Position numbers and translations under genes: made by a program. Under the pieces are notes generated by a model. It searched no databases and was not told the DNA's origin. It was given only the letters and a program-made list of their open reading frames with translations. A DNA stretch of 64,000 bases from Arenibacter palladensis (GTDB lineage: Bacteria > Bacteroidota > Bacteroidia > Flavobacteriales > Flavobacteriaceae): positions 62,001 through 126,000 of the forward strand of contig NZ_FQUX01000006.1 of NCBI RefSeq assembly GCF_900129275.1, given 5' to 3'. This document shows, one piece after another, positions 55,631 to 63,907 of this stretch; position 1 is the first letter of the stretch, and every line of letters begins with the position of its first letter.

Positions 55631-56995
55631 CTATACTTCGTATTTTTCTTTTCCGCTCAACAAGCTTAGGATCTTTTGGTCTACTTCCTCACTGTCCCAA
55701 ATCTCATTAATATTGGGGATTTGCATTATTTCCTTCATTATTTCTTCCTGTGCATCCCCATTGGCCAAGGCTTCTACATAGGGCTTATTGGAAAAGGTAA
55801 CCCGCGAATAGGCAGGAATCCATTTGTCTGGATATTTTTTGGCAAAACGCTTTTCGATTTTTTTCTGCAATATAAAATTGGGGTCGGCCGTCATACTGCT
55901 CATTTCCACAAAATTCCGGTAACTAAGTTCCGCAATGGCATCTGCATTGGGCTTACGCTCTGTTTGATAGGTGCTAAAAATTTGCTCCCAATCGTCCCCA
56001 TACTTGGCAATGATTTTATTAAGGGCATATATATCCTCAAAGCCAGCATTCATTCCCTGTCCATAAAATGGTACAATGGCATGGGCGGAATCGCCTACCA
56101 AAGCCACCTTATCCCAGTAGGTCCAAGGGTAGCATTTAATGGTCACCAAAGCACTGGTAGGGTTGTTGAAAAAATCTGTAGTAAGGTCTTCAATTACCGG
56201 GGTAACATCCGGAAAATAGGTATTAAAAAAGTGTTTGGCTTCTGCCTTGGTGTTTATCTTCTCAAAAGATACTTCCCCTTCAAAGGGCAGAAAGAGCGTA
56301 CAGGTTAAACTACCGTCCATATTGGGCATGGCTATAAACATGAACTTCCCCCTGGGCCAAATATGAAAGGAATGTTTGTCCAGCTTATGGGTACCATCCT
56401 CATTGGCCGGTATAGTGAGCTCCTTATAGCCAACATCTATAAACTCCTGAACGTAATTAAACCTACTTCTACGTTGCATTTTGTGCCTAACTCGGGAAAA
56501 GGCCCCATCACAGCCAAAAACTATGTCGTATAAATATTCTTTCCACTTCCCTTTCTCGGTAGCGCCGGTATATATTTTTCCTTCGGGAAGGTTTACATCC
56601 CACACCTTTTCCTCAAACCGAAAAACAACCCCTGCATCTTCGGCCAGATCTATCATTCTACGATTCAATATTCCTCGGGAAATGGACCAAATAGCCTCTC
56701 CTTCCTTACCATATTTTTGGTAATATTCCGGTTTCCCTGCGACATGAATGGCACGTTTGTCCAAAGGAATGGCGATTTTCTTTACCTCATCCTCAATACC
56801 TACCTCCCTCAAGGCCGTCCACCCCCTATTGCTCATCGCCAAATTAATGGATCGTCCGGAAAACTCTACATTTCGGATATCGGGTCTCCGATCGTAAACC
56901 GTTATCTGGTGGCCCAACTTCCGAAGGTAAATTGCCAATAGGGATCCTACCAATCCTGAACCTATAATAGCAATTTTTTTAGGAGTTTGTATCAT
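55631..56995 (-). CDS. kmo: Kynurenine 3-monooxygenase
   Basis: A 454-residue FAD enzyme that hydroxylates kynurenine to 3-hydroxykynurenine with NADPH and oxygen. The FAD fingerprint is IIGSGLVGSLL (10-20) with the acidic D at VYDRR; the second FAD block is VALVGDSAHAIVPFYGQGMNAGFED (given in part). FGCDGAFSRVR is the monooxygenase DG motif. The C-terminal part is only mildly hydrophobic, as in bacterial forms. With kynU nearby it supports a kynurenine route for tryptophan breakdown or NAD synthesis. Confidence 0.92.
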   Translation of the reverse strand: MIQTPKKIAIIGSGLVGSLLAIYLRKLGHQITVYDRRPDIRNVEFSGRSINLAMSNRGWTALREVGIEDEVKKIAIPLDKRAIHVAGKPEYYQKYGKEGEAIWSISRGILNRRMIDLAEDAGVVFRFEEKVWDVNLPEGKIYTGATEKGKWKEYLYDIVFGCDGAFSRVRHKMQRRSRFNYVQEFIDVGYKELTIPANEDGTHKLDKHSFHIWPRGKFMFIAMPNMDGSLTCTLFLPFEGEVSFEKINTKAEAKHFFNTYFPDVTPVIEDLTTDFFNNPTSALVTIKCYPWTYWDKVALVGDSAHAIVPFYGQGMNAGFEDIYALNKIIAKYGDDWEQIFSTYQTERKPNADAIAELSYRNFVEMSSMTADPNFILQKKIEKRFAKKYPDKWIPAYSRVTFSNKPYVEALANGDAQEEIMKEIMQIPNINEIWDSEEVDQKILSLLSGKEKYEV

Positions 56996-57320
56996 ACTAG
57001 TTTTAATAGGGAAAAGTAAATGTTAAAGTAATAAATGTAATAAAATAAAGTAACTTGTATAAAAAAGGGCAATAACATCACAAAATGCCCACAATGCCTA
57101 CATTTGGACACTGCGATTAATAAACTTTTATCAAAAAAAATATCGCAATTCTAAATATTTTTCTTTCCTGAACATCCAAACACCAAATTCATTCCGTATA
57201 TATAACACATACCGCTTAGGCGTCCATATATAAAAAAGTCCTTCACATTAAGATTGTGAAGGACTTTTCCTTTTGTATAAGATGCAAATTATTAGCTAAA
57301 ATAAACAAGCTGGGACCGGA
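56996..57320. other. Gene-free interval between kmo and clpP
   Basis: I see no gene here. It holds the clpP terminator (57232-57268) and an AT-rich stretch upstream of kmo in which I find no clear TAnnTTTG. Confidence 0.5.
57232..57268 (-). terminator. Terminator of clpP
   Basis: A perfect 14-bp stem (57234-57247 with 57255-57268) with a 7-base loop; on the minus strand it is followed by a T-rich run (57232-57237). Confidence 0.82.
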
Positions 57321-57869
57321 TTATTCCAGAATTCCGTCTACAATACCATAGGCGATGGACTCCTCTGCATTCATCCAATAATCCCTATCGAAATCCTTCA
57401 TAACCTTCTCAAAATCCTGACCACAGTTTTCCGCCAGTATTTTGGCACTTAGCTCACGGGTCTTTATGATTTCTTTGGCCTGTATCTCTATATTTGAAGC
57501 CTGCCCCCTGGCGCCACCACTTGGCTGATGTATCATCACTTGGGCATGTGGCTGAATAAAACGTCTTCCCTTGGCCCCTACCGATAATAAAATGGACCCC
57601 ATAGAAGCTGCCAAACCAGAGCAAATGGTAGATACCGGACTCTTTAATGATTTAATGGTATCGTACATGGCAAAACCAGAGGTAACATAACCTCCAGGAC
57701 TATTTATGTACAATTGAATTTCTTTGTTGTTTTGCATATCCAAATACAACAAACGATCGATTACGTGCTTGGCGGTATCATCATCTACCATTCCCCATAG
57801 AAAAACTTTTCTTTCGCCCAGCAATTTTTCGTCTATTGCCTCTTGTATCTTTCCTTTTTTTGAACTCAT
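57321..57869 (-). CDS. clpP: ClpP-family ATP-dependent protease subunit
   Basis: A 182-residue serine protease subunit that forms the two-ring chamber fed by a Clp ATPase. The catalytic triad is visible: S89 in GLAASMGS, H114 in QVMIHQPSGG and D163 in FDRDYW. It is shorter at the N-terminus than the main ClpP and resembles the second ClpP paralogue of flavobacteria. No clpX is adjacent. A single gene with its own promoter element and terminator. Confidence 0.9.
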   Translation of the reverse strand: MSSKKGKIQEAIDEKLLGERKVFLWGMVDDDTAKHVIDRLLYLDMQNNKEIQLYINSPGGYVTSGFAMYDTIKSLKSPVSTICSGLAASMGSILLSVGAKGRRFIQPHAQVMIHQPSGGARGQASNIEIQAKEIIKTRELSAKILAENCGQDFEKVMKDFDRDYWMNAEESIAYGIVDGILE

Positions 57870-57891
57870 TTTTTGATTTCTTATTAAGTTT

Positions 57892-57899
57892 CAAAAATA
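57892..57899 (-). promoter_or_regulatory. Putative -7 element of clpP
   Basis: TATTTTTG on the minus strand, a TAnnTTTG match 22 bp before the clpP start. No clear -33 partner. Confidence 0.45.
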
Positions 57900-58122
57900 A
57901 TGAATTTATTGGGAATTATGGCAGCTAAATTATTTGATAGCCCATTCCATTTTATTAGTGCAAAACAAGAACCCTGATAATTGTTGATAATTAATCTTAA
58001 GGATCCAATGATCACTTAGTAAGGAAGCGTCAAAGTTGGCCAAACAAAACCACGATATCGCTTATTTTGAGTTAAGCCTAGAATGTATTAAGGCAACATT
58101 AAGGATTTTGCCAAAAACCTAT

Positions 58123-58130
58123 TATCTTTG
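58123..58130 (+). promoter_or_regulatory. Putative -7 element of the 58144 lipoprotein gene
   Basis: TATCTTTG, 13 bp before the start codon; the nearest TTTG (58107-58110) is only 12 bp away and so is not a normal -33. Confidence 0.45.
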
Positions 58131-58143
58131 ATAAAAACCAAAC

Positions 58144-58830
58144 ATGAAAAAACTAGTACTAGCCGTTTTTAGCTTCACACTCATTTTAAGTAGTTGCAAA
58201 ACGGATAAAAAATCGGAAGTGACCGCTCCAAAAATGGAACTTTCCATTTTGGACAAGGTAGCCAATGCACATGGTTTCAATCAATTCCGAAATGTAAAGG
58301 AAATTGCTTTTACATTTAATGTGGATAGAGCCGACAGCCATTCCGAGCGCAGCTGGGTGTGGAATACCATTACCAACGACATTACCTCCATCAACAAAGG
58401 AGATACCATTTCCTACAACCGCACTTCAATGGACAGTGTGGCCACAAAATTGAACGGGGCATTTATTAATGACAAATATTGGTTTCTGGCGCCATTTAAT
58501 CTCGCCTGGGACAAAAACAATATCACCTACGACCATAAAAGTGACGTGCCGGCGCCTATCAGCAAAAACCCAATGCAAAAACTCACCATTGTTTATGGAA
58601 ACGAAGGAGGCTACACTCCGGGCGATGCCTATGATTTCTATTTCGGCAACGACTATATGATAAAGGAATGGGTATTTAGAAGATCCAATCAGCCAGAGCC
58701 TTCCCTAGTCACCACCTGGGAAAATTATACAGATATCAACGGATTAAAAATTGCAGAAATGCACCAAAATGAGGACGGTAGTTTTAAGCTGTATTTTACC
58801 AACATTAAGGTCACTTCAAAAAACCCATAA
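58144..58830 (+). CDS. Lipoprotein of unknown function (DUF6503-like)
   Basis: A 228-residue lipoprotein: MKKLVLAVFSFTLILSSC, lipobox L-S-S-C, acylated C18. The mature part begins with a Lys-rich linker and contains AHGFNQFRNVKEIAFTFNVDR, SERSWVWNTITND, and YGNEGGYTPGDAYDFYFGNDYMIKEW, a pattern of Bacteroidetes outer-membrane lipoproteins that fold like a lipid-binding beta-barrel (LolA/LolB-like). The family assignment is tentative. It lies convergent to the MFS carrier gene. Confidence 0.75.
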   Translation: MKKLVLAVFSFTLILSSCKTDKKSEVTAPKMELSILDKVANAHGFNQFRNVKEIAFTFNVDRADSHSERSWVWNTITNDITSINKGDTISYNRTSMDSVATKLNGAFINDKYWFLAPFNLAWDKNNITYDHKSDVPAPISKNPMQKLTIVYGNEGGYTPGDAYDFYFGNDYMIKEWVFRRSNQPEPSLVTTWENYTDINGLKIAEMHQNEDGSFKLYFTNIKVTSKNP

Positions 58831-58844
58831 GAATTATTTTGTAA

Positions 58845-59993
58845 TTACCGCTTTTTCCTATGCAGCCTTAAAGTGGCAGCAAGCACCAAAATAGTGCAGC
58901 CCAAAAGAATTACAAAGGTATACTTGAGGGAATAACTCTCGGCTACGAATCCCAGCACTACCGGACCAATTAAAAAACCGGAATAGCCCGTGCCGGCTAT
59001 AAAGGACACACCTTGGGAAGAATCCACACCCTTGACCGTCCCCCCTATCCTAAAGAGCTCCGGAACAATTACCGAGAAGCCAAGTCCAATCAGCGCAAAT
59101 CCAACAATAGCCATATAGGTATAGGCGCTAAGGACAAAGACGAAACCTACAATGGCAATAGATGCACCCAAGGCCACTATTTTAATAGGACCTATGGCGG
59201 CACTAATGCTATCTCCCAAAAATCTCCCCAGGGTCATCATCACGGAAAATGCCAAAAAACCGGTACCTATTAGTGTTTCGGGGGCCATACTTATTTCCTG
59301 CAAAAACAACCCACTCCAATCCACGATGGCCCCTTCACCCCCCATTACCACAAAGGAAATAATTCCCAGGACCAAGAGCGGTTTAAACAGTTTTAGACTA
59401 AAAGGCTCCTTTTCAACAGGGGCCGCTACAATATGGCTATAATTTTTATGGAATATAAAATTTACTACAAGTACCAAAATTACAGCATAGAGCATGTGTA
59501 AGGCCGGATTATTGATCGTAAATATCAGAAAACTGCCCAGACCGGCAATTACCCCACCCAAGCTAAAAAAGCCATGGGAAGCCGACATAAAATTTTGCCT
59601 ATCTTCCTTTTCAATTTCCGTAACCAGGGTATTCATGGCAATATCGGTAAAGCCATTTCCGGCCCCCAATAAAAAAAGTCCCGCCATTAAAAAATAATAA
59701 TTGGGCGCCAACAAAGGGAACAAAGCCGCTACACTACTGAAAATTATTCCGTACCATGTAGCCTTACCTACCCCTAGCTTATTGATAATTTTGGCAGCAA
59801 CGGGGAAGACTATAAATACGCCCAATGACAGGAAAAATAGCGCTATGCCAAGATCGGCCTTATTGATACCCAATTTCTCCTTCACCGAAGGGATATAAAT
59901 GGCCCAAGTACCGAACAAAATATTAATACTGGCAAATACCCACGAAGGCGCAAAATATCTAGGATTGGAAAGAATAAGACGAAGTGACTTCAT
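58845..59993 (-). CDS. MFS transporter
   Basis: A 382-residue major facilitator protein with 12 hydrophobic segments. Features are the early WAIYIPSVKEKLGINKADLGIALFFLSLG region, GAGNGFTDIAMNTLVTEIE, and the midpoint loop near AAPVEKEPFSL. The substrate is unknown; related proteins move sugars or metabolites. It sits between the lipoprotein gene and kynU, but a role in kynurenine transport is only possible by position. Confidence 0.8.
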   Translation of the reverse strand: MKSLRLILSNPRYFAPSWVFASINILFGTWAIYIPSVKEKLGINKADLGIALFFLSLGVFIVFPVAAKIINKLGVGKATWYGIIFSSVAALFPLLAPNYYFLMAGLFLLGAGNGFTDIAMNTLVTEIEKEDRQNFMSASHGFFSLGGVIAGLGSFLIFTINNPALHMLYAVILVLVVNFIFHKNYSHIVAAPVEKEPFSLKLFKPLLVLGIISFVVMGGEGAIVDWSGLFLQEISMAPETLIGTGFLAFSVMMTLGRFLGDSISAAIGPIKIVALGASIAIVGFVFVLSAYTYMAIVGFALIGLGFSVIVPELFRIGGTVKGVDSSQGVSFIAGTGYSGFLIGPVVLGFVAESYSLKYTFVILLGCTILVLAATLRLHRKKR

Positions 59994-60083
59994 AAAGGAT
60001 TTGGCAGTTACAGGGCTTTTAGGTTTGAGGCCGGAAATTTAGTAATTAAAAAGAAAAAATAGTAGGAATGGTATAGGGTAAAC

Positions 60084-61355
60084 CTAGCCCTTCGCCAAGA
60101 TTCCGGATTTAAGAATTTGACCAAAGTTGTACATATCGGCAAAGGAACAATAAAAAGGTGCAGGTGCCAGACGAATTACGTTGGGTTCGCGCCAATCTGT
60201 GATAACGCCATTTTCCATTAGATAGTTGAACAATTCCTTCCCCTGCCCGTGCAAAAACACGGAAAGTTGACAGCCCCTGTCCTTTGGGGTAATAATTTCA
60301 AAAGACCCATCGGTCTCCTTATCTATCTCTTGGAGAATAAATTCCAAATAGGCCACAATAAGTTTCCTTTTGGAAATCAGGGTCTCCATGCCCATTTCAT
60401 CGAACATTTCCAAGGAGGCCAGATAAGGTGCTAGGGAAAGTACTGGAGGATTGCTTACCTGCCATGCATCGGCATTTTCCATAGGTTCAAACTCTGGTTT
60501 CATTAAAAACCTGGTTTCCTTCTTTGTCCCCCACCAGCCCTCAAATCTAGGAATCTCGTTGTTATTAAGATATTTCTCGTGTACAAAAATCCCGGAAGCG
60601 TTCCCAGGACCACTGTTCATATATTTATAACTGCACCAGGCGGCAAAATCAACCCCCCAATCGTGCAGATTTAAGCCTACATTGCCCACTGCATGGGCCA
60701 AATCCCATCCTACGAATGCTCCCTGTGCCTTGGCCGCCTTGGTTATGGCCTCCATATTAAAGACCTGACCATTGTAATAATTAACGCCACCTATAAGCAC
60801 AAGTGCCAACTCTTCCCCTACTTCATTAATTTTATCCAATACATCCTGGGTATGCCAAAAATTTTCACCCGGTCTTTTCTTAACCTCTACTATGGCGGTA
60901 TCAGGATCAAAACCGTGAAATTCAACCTGACTGTTCAACATATATTGATCTGAAGGAAATGCCTTTTCCTCACAAATAATTTTAAATCTCTTTTGGGTCG
61001 GCCTGTAAAAAGAGACCATAAGCATGTGAAGGTTTACCGTTAAGGTATTCATTACAGAAACCTCCGGGGTCTTGGCACCCACCACTTTTGCCAAAGGGGC
61101 TGCCAACCGCTCATGATAATCCCACCAAGGCTTCTCCGCATGGAAATGGCCTTCCACGGCCAAGTCCTTCCAATCCTTCATTATATCGTCTACAAACTTT
61201 TGTGTGCGTTTTGGCTGTAATCCTAAGGAATTTCCTGTAAAATAAATAACATCCTTGCCCTTTACCTTTGGAAAATGGAATTCGTTACGGTATTTCCTAA
61301 GAGGATCAATCGCGTCCAATTGTTGGGCAAACACTAACGAATTTTTAAATTCCAT
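60084..61355 (-). CDS. kynU: Kynureninase
   Basis: A 423-residue PLP enzyme that splits kynurenine or 3-hydroxykynurenine into anthranilate or 3-hydroxyanthranilate and alanine. It has YFTGNSLGLQP (38-48), VGWDLAHAVGN (215-225) and the cofactor lysine K244 in CSYKYMNSGPGN. The end RLAPAPFYCSFADMYNFGQIL is conserved. It pairs with kmo 3 kb away on the same strand, with clpP, a lipoprotein gene and an MFS gene between, so the two are not one operon. The 3-hydroxyanthranilate dioxygenase is not in this window. Confidence 0.93.
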   Translation of the reverse strand: MEFKNSLVFAQQLDAIDPLRKYRNEFHFPKVKGKDVIYFTGNSLGLQPKRTQKFVDDIMKDWKDLAVEGHFHAEKPWWDYHERLAAPLAKVVGAKTPEVSVMNTLTVNLHMLMVSFYRPTQKRFKIICEEKAFPSDQYMLNSQVEFHGFDPDTAIVEVKKRPGENFWHTQDVLDKINEVGEELALVLIGGVNYYNGQVFNMEAITKAAKAQGAFVGWDLAHAVGNVGLNLHDWGVDFAAWCSYKYMNSGPGNASGIFVHEKYLNNNEIPRFEGWWGTKKETRFLMKPEFEPMENADAWQVSNPPVLSLAPYLASLEMFDEMGMETLISKRKLIVAYLEFILQEIDKETDGSFEIITPKDRGCQLSVFLHGQGKELFNYLMENGVITDWREPNVIRLAPAPFYCSFADMYNFGQILKSGILAKG

Positions 61356-61370
61356 ATCCTAAATTTTATT

Positions 61371-61378
61371 CAAAAATA
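61371..61378 (-). promoter_or_regulatory. Putative -7 element of kynU
   Basis: TATTTTTG on the minus strand, 15 bp before the start codon; no clear -33. Confidence 0.4.
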
Positions 61379-61419
61379 CAATTTACGGCCCTAAGTGGTA
61401 TATGGCCCTCTAAATTTGA

Positions 61420-61884
61420 TCAATCAATACGTACCCTCATTTCCAAAATATGCTTTTCAAAGCCCACTTTCTCATAGGCCCTAATAGCAGGTGCATTGTC
61501 ATTGTAAACCGTAAGCCTAACCTCATGGATACCCTTAGATTTGGACCAGAGCATCAAAGCATCCACAATTGCCTTATTAACTCCCTTGCCACGATGATCC
61601 GTATCGGTATACATAAACCCTAAATAGGTGTATTTTTTATGGTCCAAATAAGGTTTTGCGTCACGTATTAGAGCATAGCCGGAACCTACGATCTTAGAAT
61701 CGAGCTCTGCCACCATCACCTCCGCCTCGTCTGACAATATGAGTTGCCTTAAGTCGTAATAACTGATCGGATCTTTATCCAGGGTTTCATCAAAAGGTCT
61801 TTCTGCGCGAATAATTTCCTGTTCAAAAGTCAATAGAATATTTATATCGTCCAATGTTGCCGTTCTTACGGTATATTGTTGCAT
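61420..61884 (-). CDS. GNAT family N-acetyltransferase
   Basis: A 154-residue acetyltransferase. The acetyl-CoA loop is DTDHRGKGVNKAIVDAL (R/Q-x2-G-x-G/A pattern), with VYNDNAPAIRAYEKVGFEKH as the C-terminal block. It would transfer an acetyl group to an amine; the acceptor is unknown. I start at the ATG 61882-61884 (MQQYTVRTAT); an ATG two codons upstream is possible. Divergent to the O-methyltransferase gene. Confidence 0.85.
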   Translation of the reverse strand: MQQYTVRTATLDDINILLTFEQEIIRAERPFDETLDKDPISYYDLRQLILSDEAEVMVAELDSKIVGSGYALIRDAKPYLDHKKYTYLGFMYTDTDHRGKGVNKAIVDALMLWSKSKGIHEVRLTVYNDNAPAIRAYEKVGFEKHILEMRVRID

Positions 61885-61890
61885 GATCAT

Positions 61891-61898
61891 TATATTTG
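61891..61898 (+). promoter_or_regulatory. Putative -7 element of the O-methyltransferase gene
   Basis: TATATTTG, a TAnnTTTG match, 27 bp before the start at 61926, in the short divergent gap. Confidence 0.5.
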
Positions 61899-61925
61899 AA
61901 GGCTTAAATATACAAAGTAATCCTC

Positions 61926-62567
61926 ATGCATTTTTTATCTTCCATACTGGAACAATATATTGCCGACCATTCACAATCGGAACCCGAATTACTCCAAAGG
62001 CTGACACGCGAGACCCATTTAAAAGTTATTCAACCAAGGATGATTACCGGGCATTTTCAGGGTAGGGTATTGAGTCTTTTATCCAAGATAATAGCTCCGA
62101 AAAATATTTTGGAAATAGGCACCTACACCGGCTACTCCGCCATATGCCTTGCCGAAGGCCTACAAAAGAAGGGCACATTGCACACGATTGATATAAATGA
62201 AGAACTCCATGCCATGCAACGAAGGTATTTCGACGAAAGTGGTTATGGTTCCCAAATTATACAGCATACAGGCGATGCCCTAGAGATAATACCACAGCTA
62301 GACCTAGTTTTTGATATGGTTTTTATTGATGCCGAAAAGGTAAGTTACGACCACTACTACGAGGCCGCCTTAAAAAAATGTCGCCCTGGAAGTGTAATAC
62401 TATCGGATAATGTGCTTTGGTCCGGGAAGGTTGTAGAGCCTTTGGACCCCAAGGACAAGGCTACCAAAATTTTGATCGATTACAATAAAAAATTGAGGGA
62501 CGATCCCAGGGTAGAAACGGTATTGTTGCCCATTAGGGACGGACTCACCTTAAGTAGGGTGTTGTAA
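61926..62567 (+). CDS. O-methyltransferase, caffeoyl-CoA type
   Basis: A 213-residue SAM-dependent methyltransferase of the class I family related to catechol/caffeoyl-CoA O-methyltransferases. The SAM-binding motif is LEIGTYTGYSAICLAEGL, with MVFIDAEKVSYDHYYEAALKKC and ILSDNVLWSGKV as the metal-binding region (D in FIDAEK and the D-N pair in SDN). It probably methylates a hydroxyl of a small aromatic compound; the substrate is unknown. A repeat pair follows its stop. Confidence 0.87.
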   Translation: MHFLSSILEQYIADHSQSEPELLQRLTRETHLKVIQPRMITGHFQGRVLSLLSKIIAPKNILEIGTYTGYSAICLAEGLQKKGTLHTIDINEELHAMQRRYFDESGYGSQIIQHTGDALEIIPQLDLVFDMVFIDAEKVSYDHYYEAALKKCRPGSVILSDNVLWSGKVVEPLDPKDKATKILIDYNKKLRDDPRVETVLLPIRDGLTLSRVL

Positions 62568-62576
62568 GGGTTGCCA

Positions 62577-62631
62577 CCTCCCCCTAACCCTCCCGCTCAA
62601 AAGGCGGGACAGGCTCTCCCTAGGAGGGGGA
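62577..62631. repeat. C-rich palindromic intergenic repeat, left unit
   Basis: TCCCCCT (62579-62585) pairs with AGGGGGA (62625-62631); a second stem CCCGC/GCGGG (62592-62596 with 62604-62608) lies inside. This CCCCTAACCCTCC type resembles dispersed intergenic repeats seen in flavobacteria. It may also act as a terminator for the O-methyltransferase transcript. Confidence 0.65.
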
Positions 62632-62720
62632 AATAGGTTTGAAACCACAAAAAAGCAGCACAAGCAATGAGGTGGAATGCTACCTTGAGCAGCACATTCA
62701 CGTCGAGTTGCAAATTATTT

Positions 62721-62751
62721 TCCCTCCCCTTGGGGGAGGGCCAGGGAGGGG
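62721..62751. repeat. C-rich palindromic intergenic repeat, right unit
   Basis: CCCTCCCC (62722-62729) pairs with GGGGAGGG (62733-62740); a further GGGAGGGG (62744-62751) follows. Its complement resembles the left unit (CCCT-x2-CCCTCCC), so the two are inverted copies about 140 bp apart. Confidence 0.65.
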
Positions 62752-62761
62752 ACAAAACACT

Positions 62762-63316
62762 TTACTTTGCCCTTCCAACTTTATGGTACATTCGGTAGAA
62801 AAAAATAGCGAAGAGAATCCCTACCAAGGCACCTACGATCAAATCCAATGGGTAATGTACTCCAACATAAATGCGACTTAAAGCAAACAAGAGCGGCCAA
62901 ATAAAGAAGAGCCAGGACCATTTCCATTTATCCCTTAGAAATAGGAAAACACTGGTAGTAATACTAAAGGAACTGGAAGCATGGCCCGAAAAAAAACTAT
63001 AGCCGGTGGGACTTTTAAGAATCCGGATCAAGGTATTGATTTCCTCTGTATTACTTGGACGAAGACGTGCCACCAATTCCTTGGTGATTCCTGTAAGTGC
63101 TGCTACGACGACCAAGGTAAGCAGTATGGTACCCAGAACCCAAAACGCTTCTTTTTTAGGGTATGCCCTAAAAACTAGAACTAAAAACAAAATAAATAAG
63201 GGAATCCAAGTAGAGAAATTAGTTATGGTAGACCAAAAGACATCATGGTTTTCGATGCCCAAACTGTTCAGATAGATAAAGGTATCCTTGTCCCACTGCA
63301 ACAGTTGGTCCAACAT
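62762..63316 (-). CDS. PAP2 family membrane phosphatase
   Basis: A 184-residue membrane phosphatase with five to six hydrophobic segments. The three acid-phosphatase motifs are complete: K79-x6-RP (85-86) in KELVARLRP, S110-G-H112 in FFSGHASS, and S147-R148-x5-H154 in SRIYVGVHYP. It would remove phosphate from a lipid such as undecaprenyl diphosphate or a phosphatidate-like compound. The ATG at 63314-63316 leaves 1 bp after the tatA stop; an ATG six codons upstream overlaps it. Cotranscribed with tatA. Confidence 0.88.
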   Translation of the reverse strand: MLDQLLQWDKDTFIYLNSLGIENHDVFWSTITNFSTWIPLFILFLVLVFRAYPKKEAFWVLGTILLTLVVVAALTGITKELVARLRPSNTEEINTLIRILKSPTGYSFFSGHASSSFSITTSVFLFLRDKWKWSWLFFIWPLLFALSRIYVGVHYPLDLIVGALVGILFAIFFYRMYHKVGRAK

Positions 63317-63317
63317 A

Positions 63318-63599
63318 TTACTTTCTTTTGACAACGCCGGTTACCTCATCAACGTTCTGCTTCACTTTATTGATTTCGTTCTTTATGTCGTCCGTAAAGC
63401 TGGTATCTATACCCTGCTTCTCGGCACTTTTTTGAATTTCTTTCTTTATATCCTCCGTGGCATCCTTCAGTTGTCGCATGCCCTTCCCCAATCCCTTGGC
63501 TATGCCAGGAATTTTGTCGGCGCCAAAAACCATTACCACGATAAACATGATAAAAAAGATTTCCCCCCCGCTAATAAATAGAATTATCGTACTTAACAT
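63318..63599 (-). CDS. tatA: Sec-independent translocase subunit TatA
   Basis: A 93-residue TatA/B family protein: an N-terminal membrane helix (SGGEIFFIMFIVVMVFGADKIPG) with the conserved F-G hinge at VFGADKIP, an amphipathic helix (AKGLGKGMRQLKDATEDIKK) and a charged tail. It helps export folded proteins with twin-arginine signals; two such proteins are encoded in the LacI operon of this window. tatC is not in view. A -7-like TATATTTG lies upstream at 63604-63611 on the minus strand. Confidence 0.92.
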   Translation of the reverse strand: MLSTIILFISGGEIFFIMFIVVMVFGADKIPGIAKGLGKGMRQLKDATEDIKKEIQKSAEKQGIDTSFTDDIKNEINKVKQNVDEVTGVVKRK

Positions 63600-63907
63600 A
63601 ACACAAATATAATGAGAAGTTTGACAGCTGCATAAAAAATATGGTTAACTTTTTTTAGGTAGCCAGAACCCTTTAAAACAAAGCTGGAACAAGTATTCAA
63701 TACATTCATAACAAACCCTATACCATTTAAATCCCTTATAAACAGCTAATGGATTTGATCAGGTCATTGGAAGAAATGAGTACAAAAGAAAAACCCCGAC
63801 GCCTTTATTGCCGTTCAGCAATCCGGAATCGGGGCTTTAATTAAATTTAATCAGCAGCATTAAATATGATGCTGATTCTATATATGGTCAAACGAAACCT
63901 AATTAAA
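63600..63907. other. Gene-free interval between tatA and the right-edge gene
   Basis: I see no gene here. It contains the tatA -7-like element (63604-63611) and a minus-strand terminator (63783-63834). Confidence 0.5.
63783..63834 (-). terminator. Rho-independent terminator of the right-edge gene
   Basis: CCCCGA (63794-63799) pairs with TCGGGG (63829-63834), enclosing a second stem ATTGC/GCAAT (63807-63811 with 63818-63822). On the minus strand a T tract follows at 63793-63783. It lies 74 bp after the stop of the partial gene at 63908. Confidence 0.78.

Noticed and set aside
55676-56308. A 210-codon plus-strand frame
   Set aside because: It is antisense to the C-terminal half of kmo; hydrophobic low-complexity translation.
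62639-62881. An 80-codon frame across the repeat pair
   Set aside because: It is created by the C/G-rich repeat (PPLGGGPGRG-type translation) and runs antisense into the PAP2 gene.
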